Shown here: positions 21,663 through 31,267 of the stretch, in pieces
How the letters are laid out: each line of letters starts with the position of its first letter
How positions within the stretch are numbered: position 1 is the stretch's first letter
NCBI RefSeq assembly: GCF_001654865.1
Contig: NZ_LXEO01000049.1
Location: 1-64,000 of the forward strand
Reading direction: 5' to 3'
Length of the DNA: 64,000 nt
Source: Buttiauxella noackiae ATCC 51607
GTDB lineage: Bacteria; Pseudomonadota; Gammaproteobacteria; Enterobacterales; Enterobacteriaceae
Made by a program: the position numbers and the translations under genes
Notes under the pieces: generated by a model
The model's database searches: none
What the model was told of the DNA's origin: nothing
The model's input: only the letters and a program-made list of their open reading frames with translations

Positions 21663-22265
21663 CTATTCGCTTTCGCGCGCTTCACTCACGACTTTAGTAA
21701 AAATCTCGCACAGCGGGTTTAAATCCCCCAGCGCGCCAGCCTGATTCGCCGTTTGCCATTCGTCCGGATCAACATCGCTCCAGTCCAGCACATACCCGGC
21801 ATGTATCGCCAGTTGCTCGAAGAACACACGCTGTGCTCGTCCACTGCCGACAAAGAACGGATGAAGGACGTTAATTTCACAATAGTAATGTGCCAGGCGC
21901 TTAACGAACTCATCTCTGGCAAGTCCAACCAGATAATGTTCGTCTTCCATTTCCTGCATCAAATCGTTGCCTTCATTTTCGATATATTCGAAATGACAGA
22001 AACGTGTTTCCCCTTTGGAAATATCCACATCCCGTAGTTCACCCGCCCAGTCGAAAACATCCTGAAAAAGCTGCTGGTGGATGGCACAAAGCCAGGGTAA
22101 TCCGCGATGCAGCGGGCCAAGTTCAATGGTCTCCACGCGCTGCGCGATTGTCTCGTCTTGCGCATGAGGTTCAAGAATATCCAGTCGACTACTGGCCTGA
22201 AATGAACGGTTACGCAGTTGCTGCCAAAGGCGGGACTTTTGTTTGTCGGTCAGTTTCTTTGTCAT
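21663..22265 (-). CDS. fic: YhfG-Fic fusion (Fic domain protein with antitoxin-like N-terminus)
   Basis: This is a 200-residue Fic-domain protein; Fic enzymes transfer AMP from ATP to target hydroxyls. The Fic core runs from about residue 47 (IELGPLHRGLP) to the C-terminal KVVSEARESE. The active loop is His135-PFFVGSGRAQR, with the catalytic His, Gly and Arg kept but Val and Ser where the canonical motif has Asp/Glu and Asn; E. coli Fic is similarly degenerate. The first ~30 residues (MTKKLTDKQKSRLW...FQASSRL) match YhfG, the separate ~55-residue antitoxin encoded just before fic in E. coli. No separate yhfG frame exists here, and GGGAGG sits just before the ATG. The antitoxin motif S-x-x-x-E-G reads S-S-R-L-D-I. 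A deletion fusing the two genes is inferred. Confidence 0.9.
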   Translation of the reverse strand: MTKKLTDKQKSRLWQQLRNRSFQASSRLDILEPHAQDETIAQRVETIELGPLHRGLPWLCAIHQQLFQDVFDWAGELRDVDISKGETRFCHFEYIENEGNDLMQEMEDEHYLVGLARDEFVKRLAHYYCEINVLHPFFVGSGRAQRVFFEQLAIHAGYVLDWSDVDPDEWQTANQAGALGDLNPLCEIFTKVVSEARESE

Positions 22266-22371
22266 GATGCCTCCCTAACATGACCCATAGTTGCCACAAG
22301 TATAAGCAGCAATCGGTAGACGTGCAGGAAGGTGAGAATGTGCGGGTACAGAATACCCGCACAGGAATTTT

Positions 22372-23001
<630 letters not shown>

Positions 23002-23019
23002 TCAAGTATGCGCCAGCCA

Positions 23020-23034
23020 TTTACGGTTTTTTAC
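23020..23034 (-). promoter_or_regulatory. CpxR box upstream of ppiA
   Basis: On the minus strand GTAAA-AAACC-GTAAA is a perfect match to the CpxR consensus GTAAA-N5-GTAAA, 76 bp upstream of the ppiA ATG. Confidence 0.7.
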
Positions 23035-23087
23035 TTTCACACAAATCAATAAGTTAAATGAATCAATAATCAAATAACGCGATTAAT

Positions 23088-23103
23088 TGTGACAACGGTC
23101 ACC
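23088..23103. promoter_or_regulatory. CRP site in ppiA-tsgA divergent region
   Basis: TGTGA-CAACGG-TCACC matches the CRP consensus TGTGA-N6-TCACA at nine of ten core positions and is flanked by AT-rich bases. It lies between ppiA and tsgA, so it could serve either. Confidence 0.75.
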
Positions 23104-23224
23104 TTAAATTCAAGTCGTTGCAGCAAATGACTTATAAATTGTATGAATGAGTCACATTTTTGACTAAAATCCATTCTTCTCGAGTGCTGTCAAAGCACTT
23201 TACATTTCTATTCACAGGCTTGTC

Positions 23225-24406
23225 ATGACTAACAGCAACCGCATTAAGCTCACATGGATCAGCTTCTTCTCCTACGCCCTGACTGGTGCGTTGGTGATCG
23301 TCACCGGGATGGTGATGGGCAATATCGCCGAATACTTCCACGTCCCCGTTTCCAGCATGAGTAATACTTTTACTTTCCTGAACGCGGGTATTTTGATTTC
23401 TATCTTCCTGAATGCCTGGTTAATGGAAATCGTACCGCTCAAAACACAGCTTCGTTTTGGCTTTATTCTGATGGTGCTGGCCGTTGCCGGGCTTGTCTTT
23501 GGCGATAACCTGACTATTTTCTCGGTCGCTATGTTTGTACTTGGCCTGGTCAGTGGTATCACGATGTCGATTGGTACGTTCCTGATTACCCACATGTATG
23601 AAGGCCGTCAGCGTGGTTCACGCCTGCTGTTTACCGACTCCTTCTTCAGTATGGCAGGGATGATCTTCCCGATGGTGGCCGCGATTCTGCTGGCTCGCAG
23701 CATCAACTGGTATTGGGTTTATGTCTGCATCGGTCTGGTTTATGTCGCCATCTTCATACTGACTATCGGTTGTGACTTCCCTGCATTGGGTAAACACGCA
23801 CAGCAACCTGAAAAAGTGGTCGAGAAAGAGAAATGGGGTGTAGGCGTGCTGTTCCTGTCCATCGCAGCACTGTGCTATATCCTCGGCCAATTGGGCTTTA
23901 TCTCCTGGGTACCGGAATACGCTAAAAGCCTGGGCATGAATCTGAATGATGCTGGCCAACTGGTCAGCGATTTCTGGATGTCGTACATGTTCGGAATGTG
24001 GGCGTTCAGCTTTATTCTGCGTTTCTTCGATCTGCAACGTATTCTGACTGTTCTGGCAGGTGTCGCTACCGTTCTGATGTACCTATTTAACAAAAGCGAG
24101 CCGGCACACCTGACATGGTTTATTTTGGCGCTTGGCTTCTTCTCCAGCGCAATTTATACCTCTGTCATCACCCTGGGTTCATTGCAGACCAAAGTTGCCT
24201 CGCCAAAACTGGTTAACTTCGTACTGACCTGCGGCACCATCGGCACCATGCTAACCTTCGTTGTGACAGGCCCAATTGTGGCTCATAGCGGCCCGCACGC
24301 GGCGCTACAAACCTCAAACGCCCTGTACGCAGTAGTGTTTATCATGTGCCTGATTTTGGGTCTGGTAACGAAACATCGCCAACATAATGTAGCGACTGCG
24401 CACTAA
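23225..24406 (+). CDS. tsgA: MFS transporter TsgA
   Basis: TsgA is a major facilitator superfamily inner-membrane protein of 393 residues with about 12 membrane segments. The E. coli and Salmonella homologues have the same length. It is linked to tellurite/selenite resistance in Salmonella by name, but its transported substrate is not established. [19 protein letters not shown] near residues 45-63 and the loop with [11 protein letters not shown] near 200 are visible. In E. coli it is followed by nirB; here a codA gene intervenes. Confidence 0.94.
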   Translation: MTNSNRIKLTWISFFSYALTGALVIVTGMVMGNIAEYFHVPVSSMSNTFTFLNAGILISIFLNAWLMEIVPLKTQLRFGFILMVLAVAGLVFGDNLTIFSVAMFVLGLVSGITMSIGTFLITHMYEGRQRGSRLLFTDSFFSMAGMIFPMVAAILLARSINWYWVYVCIGLVYVAIFILTIGCDFPALGKHAQQPEKVVEKEKWGVGVLFLSIAALCYILGQLGFISWVPEYAKSLGMNLNDAGQLVSDFWMSYMFGMWAFSFILRFFDLQRILTVLAGVATVLMYLFNKSEPAHLTWFILALGFFSSAIYTSVITLGSLQTKVASPKLVNFVLTCGTIGTMLTFVVTGPIVAHSGPHAALQTSNALYAVVFIMCLILGLVTKHRQHNVATAH

Positions 24407-24408
24407 CG

Positions 24409-24444
24409 GTAGACGTCGGATGTCGCTTCGCTAATCCGACCTAC
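24409..24444. repeat. REP-like palindromic repeat (GTCGGAT type)
   Basis: GTAG and CTAC ends flank GTCGGAT/ATCCGAC arms and a GC-rich loop, between the convergent tsgA and codA. It belongs to the same family as the copies at 51511, 60202, 60251, 62414 and 62462. Confidence 0.75.
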
Positions 24445-24466
24445 GAAAAGCGAATGGCGGGTGTTT

Positions 24467-25744
24467 TCACCCGCCAAATTTTATCTCCTCCGCTTCATCC
24501 AACATCACCCAGGTTTGCGACAATTGCGTAGTCGCAATGACTTTCCCGGCTCGCACTGACCAACGCACCGGCACCTGCCTGCGCACCGCATCAAAGCCAT
24601 TTTCAGCCGGAAGAATAATCAGGTTCGCCGTATTTCCCTCGGCAATACCGTATTCGTGTACGCCAAACGTACGGGCGCTGTTATCAGTAATCAGTTTTAA
24701 ACCTTCATCAATTTGCTGGTAACCCATCATCTGACAAACATGCAGCCCCATATGCAGTACCTGCAACATATTGGCGGTACCCAGCGGGTACCACGGGTCG
24801 AACACATCATCATGTCCAAAACAGACGTTAATTCCCGCCTCAAGTAACTCTTTCACGCGCGTGATACCACGGCGTTTTGGATAATCATCAAAACGCCCTT
24901 GTAGATGAATATTTACCAGCGGATTGGCGACAAAGTTAATCCCGGACATTTTCAACAGGCGGAACAAGCGCGAAGTATAAGCGCCATTGTAAGAGTGCAT
25001 CGCGGTGGTATGGCTGGCGGTGACACGCGGCCCTATGCCATCTCTCAACGCCAGAGCAGCAACGGTTTCGACAAACCGCGATTGCTCATCATCGATTTCA
25101 TCGCAGTGAATATCTAACTGACGATTGTATTTTTTCGCCAACGCAAAAGCTTTATGCAGCGATTCAACGCCGTATTCTCGGGTAAATTCAAAATGCGGAA
25201 TTGCGCCGACAACATCCGCCCCCAGACGTAAGGCTTCTTCCAGTAGTGCTTCACCATTGGGATACGACAGAATCCCTTCTTGTGGGAATGCGACAATTTG
25301 CACTTCAATCCATGGAGCCGCTTCTTGCTTCACTTCCAGCATCGCTTTTAGCGCGGTCAATGTCGGGTCTGAAACATCAACATGCGTGCGCACATACTGA
25401 ATACCGTTGGCGATTTGCCATTTCAGTGTCTGCCAGGCTCGCTGTTTCACATCTTCATGCGTGAGAAGCGCTTTGCGTTCAGCCCAACGTTCGATGCCTT
25501 CAAATAAGGTTCCTGACTGGTTCCAGTTCGGTTGCCCGGCAGTCTGGGTGGTATCAAGGTGAATATGAGGCTCAATAAATGGTGGGATAGCAAGGCCGCC
25601 TCGCCCATCAAGCACCTGCTGGCTTTCAGTTGGGGTTTCACTCATTGGTTTAATGGTGGTGATACGCTCATTTTCGATGGCTATTTGCCACAAGCCTTGA
25701 CGCCCGACCAGACGCACATTTTGAATTAACGCCAAATTACTCAT
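24467..25744 (-). CDS. codA: Cytosine deaminase
   Basis: CodA is a metal-dependent amidohydrolase converting cytosine to uracil and ammonia for pyrimidine salvage and nitrogen supply. The ATG at 25744 ([12 protein letters not shown]) has AAGGAG five bases upstream and was preferred over an in-frame GTG at 25750. The 425 residues align with E. coli CodA almost throughout. Metal ligands are in EPHIHLD (~residues 58-64), IHCDEIDDE (~211-219, catalytic Glu) and [11 protein letters not shown] (~307-317). In E. coli codA follows the permease gene codB elsewhere; here no codB is adjacent, and the gene lies alone between tsgA and nirB. Confidence 0.93.
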   Translation of the reverse strand: MSNLALIQNVRLVGRQGLWQIAIENERITTIKPMSETPTESQQVLDGRGGLAIPPFIEPHIHLDTTQTAGQPNWNQSGTLFEGIERWAERKALLTHEDVKQRAWQTLKWQIANGIQYVRTHVDVSDPTLTALKAMLEVKQEAAPWIEVQIVAFPQEGILSYPNGEALLEEALRLGADVVGAIPHFEFTREYGVESLHKAFALAKKYNRQLDIHCDEIDDEQSRFVETVAALALRDGIGPRVTASHTTAMHSYNGAYTSRLFRLLKMSGINFVANPLVNIHLQGRFDDYPKRRGITRVKELLEAGINVCFGHDDVFDPWYPLGTANMLQVLHMGLHVCQMMGYQQIDEGLKLITDNSARTFGVHEYGIAEGNTANLIILPAENGFDAVRRQVPVRWSVRAGKVIATTQLSQTWVMLDEAEEIKFGG

Positions 25745-25870
25745 ACCCACTCCTTGTTAATTAACCGCCCCTAATTCATAGCACACAAGGCAAAATGGAA
25801 GCATTTATTGTCTTCCCGCGAATAGCTAAACATTTCCTCAACTTATAAAAACCCACTAAAATCAGCAGCA

Positions 25871-25886
25871 TACTCATTAAGAGGTA
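25871..25886 (+). promoter_or_regulatory. NarL/NarP 7-2-7 site of nirB
   Basis: TACTCAT-TA-AGAGGTA is a perfect inverted 7-2-7 heptamer pair (consensus TACYYMT). It is centred about 28 bp upstream of the FNR site, matching the -69.5 site of E. coli nirB. Confidence 0.85.
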
Positions 25887-25899
25887 TATAAAGGTGTAT

Positions 25900-25913
25900 T
25901 TGATTTGTATCAA
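25900..25913 (+). promoter_or_regulatory. FNR site of nirB promoter
   Basis: TTGAT-TTGT-ATCAA is a perfect FNR palindrome. Placing it at -41.5 puts +1 near 25948, with TAAGGT at 25935-25940 as the -10 element, as recalled for E. coli nirB. It should activate nirBDC-cysG under anaerobiosis. Confidence 0.93.
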
Positions 25914-25971
25914 TAATCGCCATTGCTGAATCGTTAAGGTAGGCGGTAATAGAAAAGAAATTGAGGCAATT

Positions 25972-28524
25972 ATGAGCAAAGTCAAAATCGCAATCATCGG
26001 TAATGGCATGGTCGGCCATCGCTTTATCGAGGACTTACTTGATAAAGCCCAGCCAGGCGAATTCGACATTACCGTTTTCTGTGAAGAGCCGCGCAAAGCC
26101 TACGATCGCGTGCACCTGTCTTCCTATTTTTCCCATCATACAGCTGAAGAGTTATCCCTGGTTCGTGACGGCTTTTACGAGAAACACGGTGTAAAAGTGC
26201 TGGTCGGCGAACGCGCGATCACCATTAACCGCCAGGAAAAAGTGATCCACTCGAATACCGGTCGTACGGTGTATTACGACAAATTGGTCATGGCGACCGG
26301 TTCTTATCCGTGGATCCCACCGATTAAAGGTTCTGAAACACAAGACTGTTTCGTCTACCGCACTATCGAAGATTTGAACGCTATCGAAGCATGTGCCCGC
26401 CGTAGCAAGCGTGGTGCCGTGGTCGGTGGTGGCCTGCTTGGCCTTGAAGCAGCAGGCGCGCTGAAAAACCTCGGCGTAGAAACACACGTTATCGAATTCG
26501 CTCCAATGCTGATGGCCGAACAACTCGACCGCATGGGCGGCGAGCAGTTACGCAATAAAATCGAAAGCATGGGCGTGCGCGTTCATACCAGCAAAAACAC
26601 CCAAGAAATCGTACAAGCCGGTAACGAAGCACGTAAGACCATGCGTTTTGCCGACGGCAGCGAACTGGAAGTGGACTTCATCGTCTTCTCCACCGGTATC
26701 CGCCCACGCGATAAACTGGCCACCCAGTGCGGCCTGGCGACAGCACAGCGCGGCGGCATAGTGGTTAACGACACTTGCCAGACGTCTGATCCAGACATCT
26801 ACGCCATCGGCGAATGTGCCAGCTGGAATAACCGCACCTTCGGCCTGGTAGCACCTGGCTATAAAATGGCGCAAGTTACCGCTGACCATTTGTTAGGTAC
26901 TGAAAACGCCTTTGAAGGCGCAGACATGAGCGCCAAGTTAAAACTGCTCGGCGTGGACGTTGGCGGGATTGGTGATGCGCACGGTCGCACACCAAATTGC
27001 CGCAGCTATGTTTACCTCGACGAAAGCAAAGAGGTTTATAAGCGCCTGATTGTCAGCGCCGACAACAAAACGTTACTCGGTGCGGTTCTGGTAGGTGACA
27101 CCAGCGATTACGGCAACCTGCTGCAACTGGTGCTCAATAACATCGAACTGCCGGAAAACCCTGACGCGCTGATTCTGCCTGTACACGCCAGCTCCGGTAA
27201 GCCAGCCATTGGTGTTGATAAACTCCCAGACAGCGCGCAAATCTGTTCCTGTTTCGATGTCACCAAAGGTCATCTGGTTAAAGCTATCAACAACGGTTGC
27301 CATACCGTTGCCGCACTGAAAGCGGAAACCAAAGCAGGTACCGGTTGTGGTGGCTGTATTCCATTGATCACTCAGGTATTGAATGCTGAGTTGAGCAAGC
27401 AAGGTATCGAAGTTAACCATAACCTGTGTGAACACTTCGCATTTTCACGCCAGGAGTTGTACCACCTGATCCGGGTTGAAGGGATTAAATCCTTCGACGA
27501 GCTGCTGCAAAAATACGGCAAAGGTTACGGCTGCGAAGTTTGTAAACCGACCGTCGGTTCTCTGCTGGCTTCTTGCTGGAACGATTATGTGCTTGCACCG
27601 CAGCACACACCGCTTCAGGACACCAACGACAACTTCCTGGGCAACATCCAGAAAGATGGAACTTACTCAGTCATTCCACGTTCTGCGGGCGGAGAAATTA
27701 CCCCGGAAGGATTGATGGAAGTTGGCCGTATTGCGCGCGAATTCAATCTCTACACCAAAATCACCGGTTCCCAGCGTATCGGCCTGTTTGGTGCACAGAA
27801 AGACGATTTGCCAGAGATCTGGCGTCAACTGATTGAAGCCGGTTTTGAAACAGGCCACGCATATGCGAAAGCACTGCGTATGGCCAAAACCTGCGTCGGC
27901 AGCACCTGGTGCCGCTACGGCGTTGGCGATAGCGTTGGTTTCGGCGTTGAGCTGGAAAACCGCTACAAAGGGATTCGTACTCCGCACAAAATGAAGTTTG
28001 GTGTCTCCGGCTGTACTCGTGAATGTGCGGAAGCACAGGGTAAAGACGTCGGGATTATCGCAACCGAAAAAGGCTGGAACCTGTACGTATGCGGTAACGG
28101 CGGTATGAAACCACGTCACGCAGATTTGCTGGCCGCTGACTTAGACCGTGAAACGCTGATCAAGTACCTCGACCGTTTCATGATGTTCTACATCCGCACC
28201 GCCGACAAACTGACCCGTACCGCTCCATGGCTCGACAACCTGGAAGGCGGCATTGAGTATCTGAAAAAAGTCATCATCGAAGACAAACTGGGCCTGAACG
28301 CTCAACTTGAAGCCGAGCTTGAGCGCCTGCGCGACAAAGTGGTTTGCGAATGGACTGAGACAGTCAACACGCCAGAAGCTCAGGTTCGCTTCAAACACTT
28401 TATCAACAGTTCTGTGCGCGACCCGAACGTACAAATCGTGCCTGAACGTGAACAACATCGCCCAGCGACACCGTACGAGCGTATCCCGGTCACCCTGGTA
28501 GAAGAAGTGGAGGAAAATGTATGA
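25972..28524 (+). CDS. nirB: Nitrite reductase (NADH) large subunit
   Basis: NirB is the cytoplasmic assimilatory-type NADH nitrite reductase that reduces nitrite to ammonium during anaerobic growth. The 850 residues contain an N-terminal FAD/NAD(P)H oxidoreductase domain (~1-400, with IIGNGMVGHRF and GGGLLGLEAAG). A BFD-like [2Fe-2S] domain follows (~420-480, CSCFDVTKGHL and CGGC). The siroheme/[4Fe-4S] sulfite reductase-like domain (~560-800) has CVGSTWCRYG and GVSGCTRECAEAQG as cluster ligands. It is the first gene of nirBDC-cysG and overlaps nirD by 4 bp (ATGA). FNR and NarL/NarP sites lie upstream. Confidence 0.98.
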   Translation: MSKVKIAIIGNGMVGHRFIEDLLDKAQPGEFDITVFCEEPRKAYDRVHLSSYFSHHTAEELSLVRDGFYEKHGVKVLVGERAITINRQEKVIHSNTGRTVYYDKLVMATGSYPWIPPIKGSETQDCFVYRTIEDLNAIEACARRSKRGAVVGGGLLGLEAAGALKNLGVETHVIEFAPMLMAEQLDRMGGEQLRNKIESMGVRVHTSKNTQEIVQAGNEARKTMRFADGSELEVDFIVFSTGIRPRDKLATQCGLATAQRGGIVVNDTCQTSDPDIYAIGECASWNNRTFGLVAPGYKMAQVTADHLLGTENAFEGADMSAKLKLLGVDVGGIGDAHGRTPNCRSYVYLDESKEVYKRLIVSADNKTLLGAVLVGDTSDYGNLLQLVLNNIELPENPDALILPVHASSGKPAIGVDKLPDSAQICSCFDVTKGHLVKAINNGCHTVAALKAETKAGTGCGGCIPLITQVLNAELSKQGIEVNHNLCEHFAFSRQELYHLIRVEGIKSFDELLQKYGKGYGCEVCKPTVGSLLASCWNDYVLAPQHTPLQDTNDNFLGNIQKDGTYSVIPRSAGGEITPEGLMEVGRIAREFNLYTKITGSQRIGLFGAQKDDLPEIWRQLIEAGFETGHAYAKALRMAKTCVGSTWCRYGVGDSVGFGVELENRYKGIRTPHKMKFGVSGCTRECAEAQGKDVGIIATEKGWNLYVCGNGGMKPRHADLLAADLDRETLIKYLDRFMMFYIRTADKLTRTAPWLDNLEGGIEYLKKVIIEDKLGLNAQLEAELERLRDKVVCEWTETVNTPEAQVRFKHFINSSVRDPNVQIVPEREQHRPATPYERIPVTLVEEVEENV

Positions 28525-28847
28525 GCCAGTGGACTACTGTTTGCCCGTTAACCGACATCTTGCCTGCTACCGGTGTTTGTGCCCTGGTAGGTAATGAGCA
28601 AATTGCAATTTTCCGCCCACGTAATGACGACCAGGTTTTTGCCATCAGCAACATTGACCCGTTCTTCGAAGCGAGCGTGTTGTCTCGTGGCATTATCGCC
28701 GAACACCTGGGCGAGCTTTGGGTCGCCAGCCCGTTGAAAAAGCAGCGTTTCAGACTGCGTGACGGGCTGTGTATGGAAGATGAGAGCCGCTCAATTGCGC
28801 ACTACCCAGCGCGCGTTCAGGACGGCCAGGTTCAGATTAAAGCATAA
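28521..28847 (+). CDS. nirD: Nitrite reductase (NADH) small subunit
   Basis: NirD is the 108-residue small subunit of NADH nitrite reductase, with a Rieske-like fold but lacking the Rieske Cys/His ligand pairs, as is usual for enterobacterial NirD. It overlaps the nirB stop (ATGA), so translation is coupled. FFEASVLSRGIIAEH and VASPLKKQRFRLRDG are conserved blocks. A large palindromic repeat separates it from nirC. Confidence 0.96.
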   Translation: MSQWTTVCPLTDILPATGVCALVGNEQIAIFRPRNDDQVFAISNIDPFFEASVLSRGIIAEHLGELWVASPLKKQRFRLRDGLCMEDESRSIAHYPARVQDGQVQIKA

Positions 28848-28858
28848 GACTTTATAGA

Positions 28859-28952
28859 ACCCTCACTCCGGCCCTCTCCTCAGGAGAGGGAGAAAGTCAA
28901 AAAGGCTTCTCCGGATAATCCTCTCCCTCAGGGAGAGGATTAGGGTGAGGGT
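28859..28952. repeat. Composite palindromic repeat between nirD and nirC
   Basis: The outer arms ACCCTCAC (28859-28866) and GTGAGGGT (28945-28952) are inverted. Inside are two near-identical hairpins: CCCTCTCC-TCA-GGAGAGGG (28872-28890) and a perfect 12-bp stem, TAATCCTCTCCC-TCA-GGGAGAGGATTA (28916-28942). The RNA could fold as a three-way cruciform within the nir operon. Similar CCCTCAC/CTCTCCC elements are common in enterobacterial intergenic regions. Confidence 0.85.
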
Positions 28953-29009
28953 AACTTTCCAAATTTTTCAATTTTTACTTTTCTTTCAATTTGTTGGGAT
29001 AACAAAAAA

Positions 29010-29816
29010 ATGTTCACCGATACCATTAATAAATGTGCGGCGAATGCCGCTCGCATTGCCCGATTGTCACAAAACAACCCTCTCGGTTTCTGGATCAGCT
29101 CTGCAATGGCTGGTGCATACGTAGGCCTTGGGATCATTCTAATATTCACCCTCGGTAACCTGGTCGAGCCATCTTTGCGCCCACTAGTGATGGGAGCGAC
29201 CTTCGGTATCGCTTTGACACTGGTTATCATCGCTGGCTCTGAATTATTCACCGGCCACACGATGTTCCTGACTTTTGGTGTTAAAGCCGGCACGATTTCT
29301 CAGGGCCAAATGTGGGGCATTTTGCCGCAAACCTGGCTAGGTAACCTGATTGGCTCCGTGTTTGTTGCCCTGCTGTACAAATGGGGCGGCGGTAGCCTGT
29401 TACCGTTGGACACAAGCCTGGTTCACACTGCGGCGCTGGCAAAAACAACCGCTCCAGCAATGGTGCTGTTCTTTAAAGGTGCGTTGTGTAACTGGCTGGT
29501 TTGCCTGGCAATCTGGATGGCCGTCCGTACTGAAGGTGCCGCGAAATTCATTGCTATCTGGTGGTGCCTGCTGGCCTTTATCGCTTCCGGTTACGAGCAC
29601 TCCATCGCCAACATGACGCTGTTTGCACTCTCCTGGTTTGGTCATCATAGCGATGCATACACTATGGCGGGAATCGGTCACAATCTGCTGTGGGTAACGC
29701 TTGGGAATACCCTTTCCGGCGTAGTATTCATGGGTCTGGGTTATTGGTATGCTACTCCGAAAGCCGAGCGTCCCCAGCCTGCGCAAGTCGCCGCGCCGGA
29801 GACTGCCCGCAACTAA
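29010..29816 (+). CDS. nirC: Nitrite transporter NirC
   Basis: NirC is an inner-membrane channel of the formate/nitrite transporter (FNT) family that passes nitrite. The 268 residues have six membrane segments and the FNT signatures AMAGAYVGLGI (~residue 30) and GCxLCNWLVCLAIWM-like ALCNWLVCLAIWMA (~155). The ATG at 29010 begins MFTDTINKC, as in E. coli. It is third in nirBDC-cysG, separated from nirD by the composite palindrome. Confidence 0.96.
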   Translation: MFTDTINKCAANAARIARLSQNNPLGFWISSAMAGAYVGLGIILIFTLGNLVEPSLRPLVMGATFGIALTLVIIAGSELFTGHTMFLTFGVKAGTISQGQMWGILPQTWLGNLIGSVFVALLYKWGGGSLLPLDTSLVHTAALAKTTAPAMVLFFKGALCNWLVCLAIWMAVRTEGAAKFIAIWWCLLAFIASGYEHSIANMTLFALSWFGHHSDAYTMAGIGHNLLWVTLGNTLSGVVFMGLGYWYATPKAERPQPAQVAAPETARN

Positions 29817-29835
29817 TTTCTTTTGAGGATTGAAC

Positions 29836-31209
29836 GTGGATCACCTGCCTATATTTTGTCAATTGCAAGGTCGTGCCTGCCTACTCGTCGGCGGTGGCGA
29901 TGTTGCAGAACGTAAAGCGCGTTTGTTGATGGAGGCAGGTGCACAAGTCACTGTAAATGCCCTGGACTTCTCCCCGCAATTTCATGTGTGGGCAGAACAG
30001 GGCATGATTACCCTGGTTCAGGGTGAGTTCGACGCCGCACTGCTTGATATTTGTTGGCTAGCTATCGCCGCGACAGACAACGATGTAGTGAACCAGCAAG
30101 TCAGCGATGAGGCTGAATCCCGCCGCATTTTCTGTAATGTCGTAGATGCCCCAAAACAAGCCAGCTTTATCATGCCGTCGATTATCGACCGCTCACCGCT
30201 GATGGTAGCTGTATCGTCCGGCGGTACCTCCCCGGTTCTTGCTCGCCTGCTACGTGAAAAACTCGAAGCCATTCTGCCGCTGCATTTGGGGAATATCGCC
30301 TCCTACGCCGGTACGTTGCGTGGCCGGGTAAAAGCGAATTTCAAAACCATGGGCGAGCGTCGCCGCTTCTGGGAAAAGTTCTTCACTAACGACCGCCTGG
30401 CACAATATCTGGCAAACGAAGATCAGCAAGCCATCAACAAAGAAATTGAGTCCATGTTCGCCACACCACTCGATCATCGTGGTGAAGTGGTGTTGGTAGG
30501 CGCAGGCCCGGGAGATGCGGGGCTGTTGACACTCAAAGGGCTACAACAAATCCAGCAGGCCGATGTGGTGGTTTATGACCGACTGGTTTCCGACGACATC
30601 ATGGACTTGGTGCGCCGTGATGCCGACCGCATATTCGTTGGCAAACGCGCAGGTTATCACTGCGTCCCGCAAGAAGAAATTAACCAGATCCTGCTGCGTG
30701 AAGCACAGAGCGGCAAACGTGTGGTGCGCCTGAAAGGTGGCGATCCGTTTATCTTTGGACGCGGCGGCGAGGAGTTAGAAACGCTGTGCGATGGGGGTAT
30801 TCCGTTCTCCGTCGTACCAGGAATTACTGCGGCATCGGGCTGCTCAGCTTATTCCGGTATTCCGCTAACTCACAGAGATTATGCGCAGAGTGTGCGTCTC
30901 ATTACCGGGCACCTCAAAACAGGTGGTGAGTTGGACTGGGAAAACCTGGCTGCAGAAAAACAGACACTGGTCTTCTATATGGGATTAAACCAGGCTCCTG
31001 CTATCCAGGAGAAACTGATTGAATACGGTATGTCTGCGGAAATGCCAGTCGCGCTAGTTGAAAACGGCACCGCGGTTAAACAACGCGTGGTCAGCGGAAT
31101 ATTAAGTGAGCTAGGTGAATTATCGACACAGGTTGAAAGCCCGGCATTAATTATTGTCGGCCGAGTCGTTGCATTGCGCGAGAAGTTGAACTGGTTCTCG
31201 AATCATTAA
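29836..31209 (+). CDS. cysG: Siroheme synthase CysG
   Basis: CysG is a trifunctional enzyme converting uroporphyrinogen III to siroheme, the cofactor of NirB and of sulfite reductase. The N-terminal half (~1-215) is the precorrin-2 dehydrogenase/ferrochelatase, with [15 protein letters not shown] at ~18-32. The C-terminal half is the SAM-dependent uroporphyrinogen methyltransferase ([15 protein letters not shown], then GRGGEE and GHLKTGG). A GTG start at 29836 is chosen, with GAGG seven bases upstream. The product has 457 residues. It is the last gene of the nir operon and ends at a strong terminator. Confidence 0.97.
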   Translation: MDHLPIFCQLQGRACLLVGGGDVAERKARLLMEAGAQVTVNALDFSPQFHVWAEQGMITLVQGEFDAALLDICWLAIAATDNDVVNQQVSDEAESRRIFCNVVDAPKQASFIMPSIIDRSPLMVAVSSGGTSPVLARLLREKLEAILPLHLGNIASYAGTLRGRVKANFKTMGERRRFWEKFFTNDRLAQYLANEDQQAINKEIESMFATPLDHRGEVVLVGAGPGDAGLLTLKGLQQIQQADVVVYDRLVSDDIMDLVRRDADRIFVGKRAGYHCVPQEEINQILLREAQSGKRVVRLKGGDPFIFGRGGEELETLCDGGIPFSVVPGITAASGCSAYSGIPLTHRDYAQSVRLITGHLKTGGELDWENLAAEKQTLVFYMGLNQAPAIQEKLIEYGMSAEMPVALVENGTAVKQRVVSGILSELGELSTQVESPALIIVGRVVALREKLNWFSNH

Positions 31210-31221
31210 TTTTAATTTAAG

Positions 31222-31267
31222 ATAACAAAAAGGCTTGCCCGAGTATTCTGGCAAGCCTTTTTGTTAT
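31222..31267 (+). terminator. Rho-independent terminator of cysG
   Basis: A long stem, ATAACAAAAAGGCTTGCC with its complement GGCAAGCCTTTTTGTTAT, has a 10-nt loop and ends the nirBDC-cysG unit. Confidence 0.92.

Noticed and set aside
22266-22371. Search for a separate yhfG gene around fic
   Set aside because: No independent YhfG-like frame was found; the YhfG-like residues are part of the fic frame itself.
23138-23156. Second CRP-like site before tsgA (GTATGAATGAGTCACA)
   Set aside because: Only the TCACA half matches; the left half is too poor to report.
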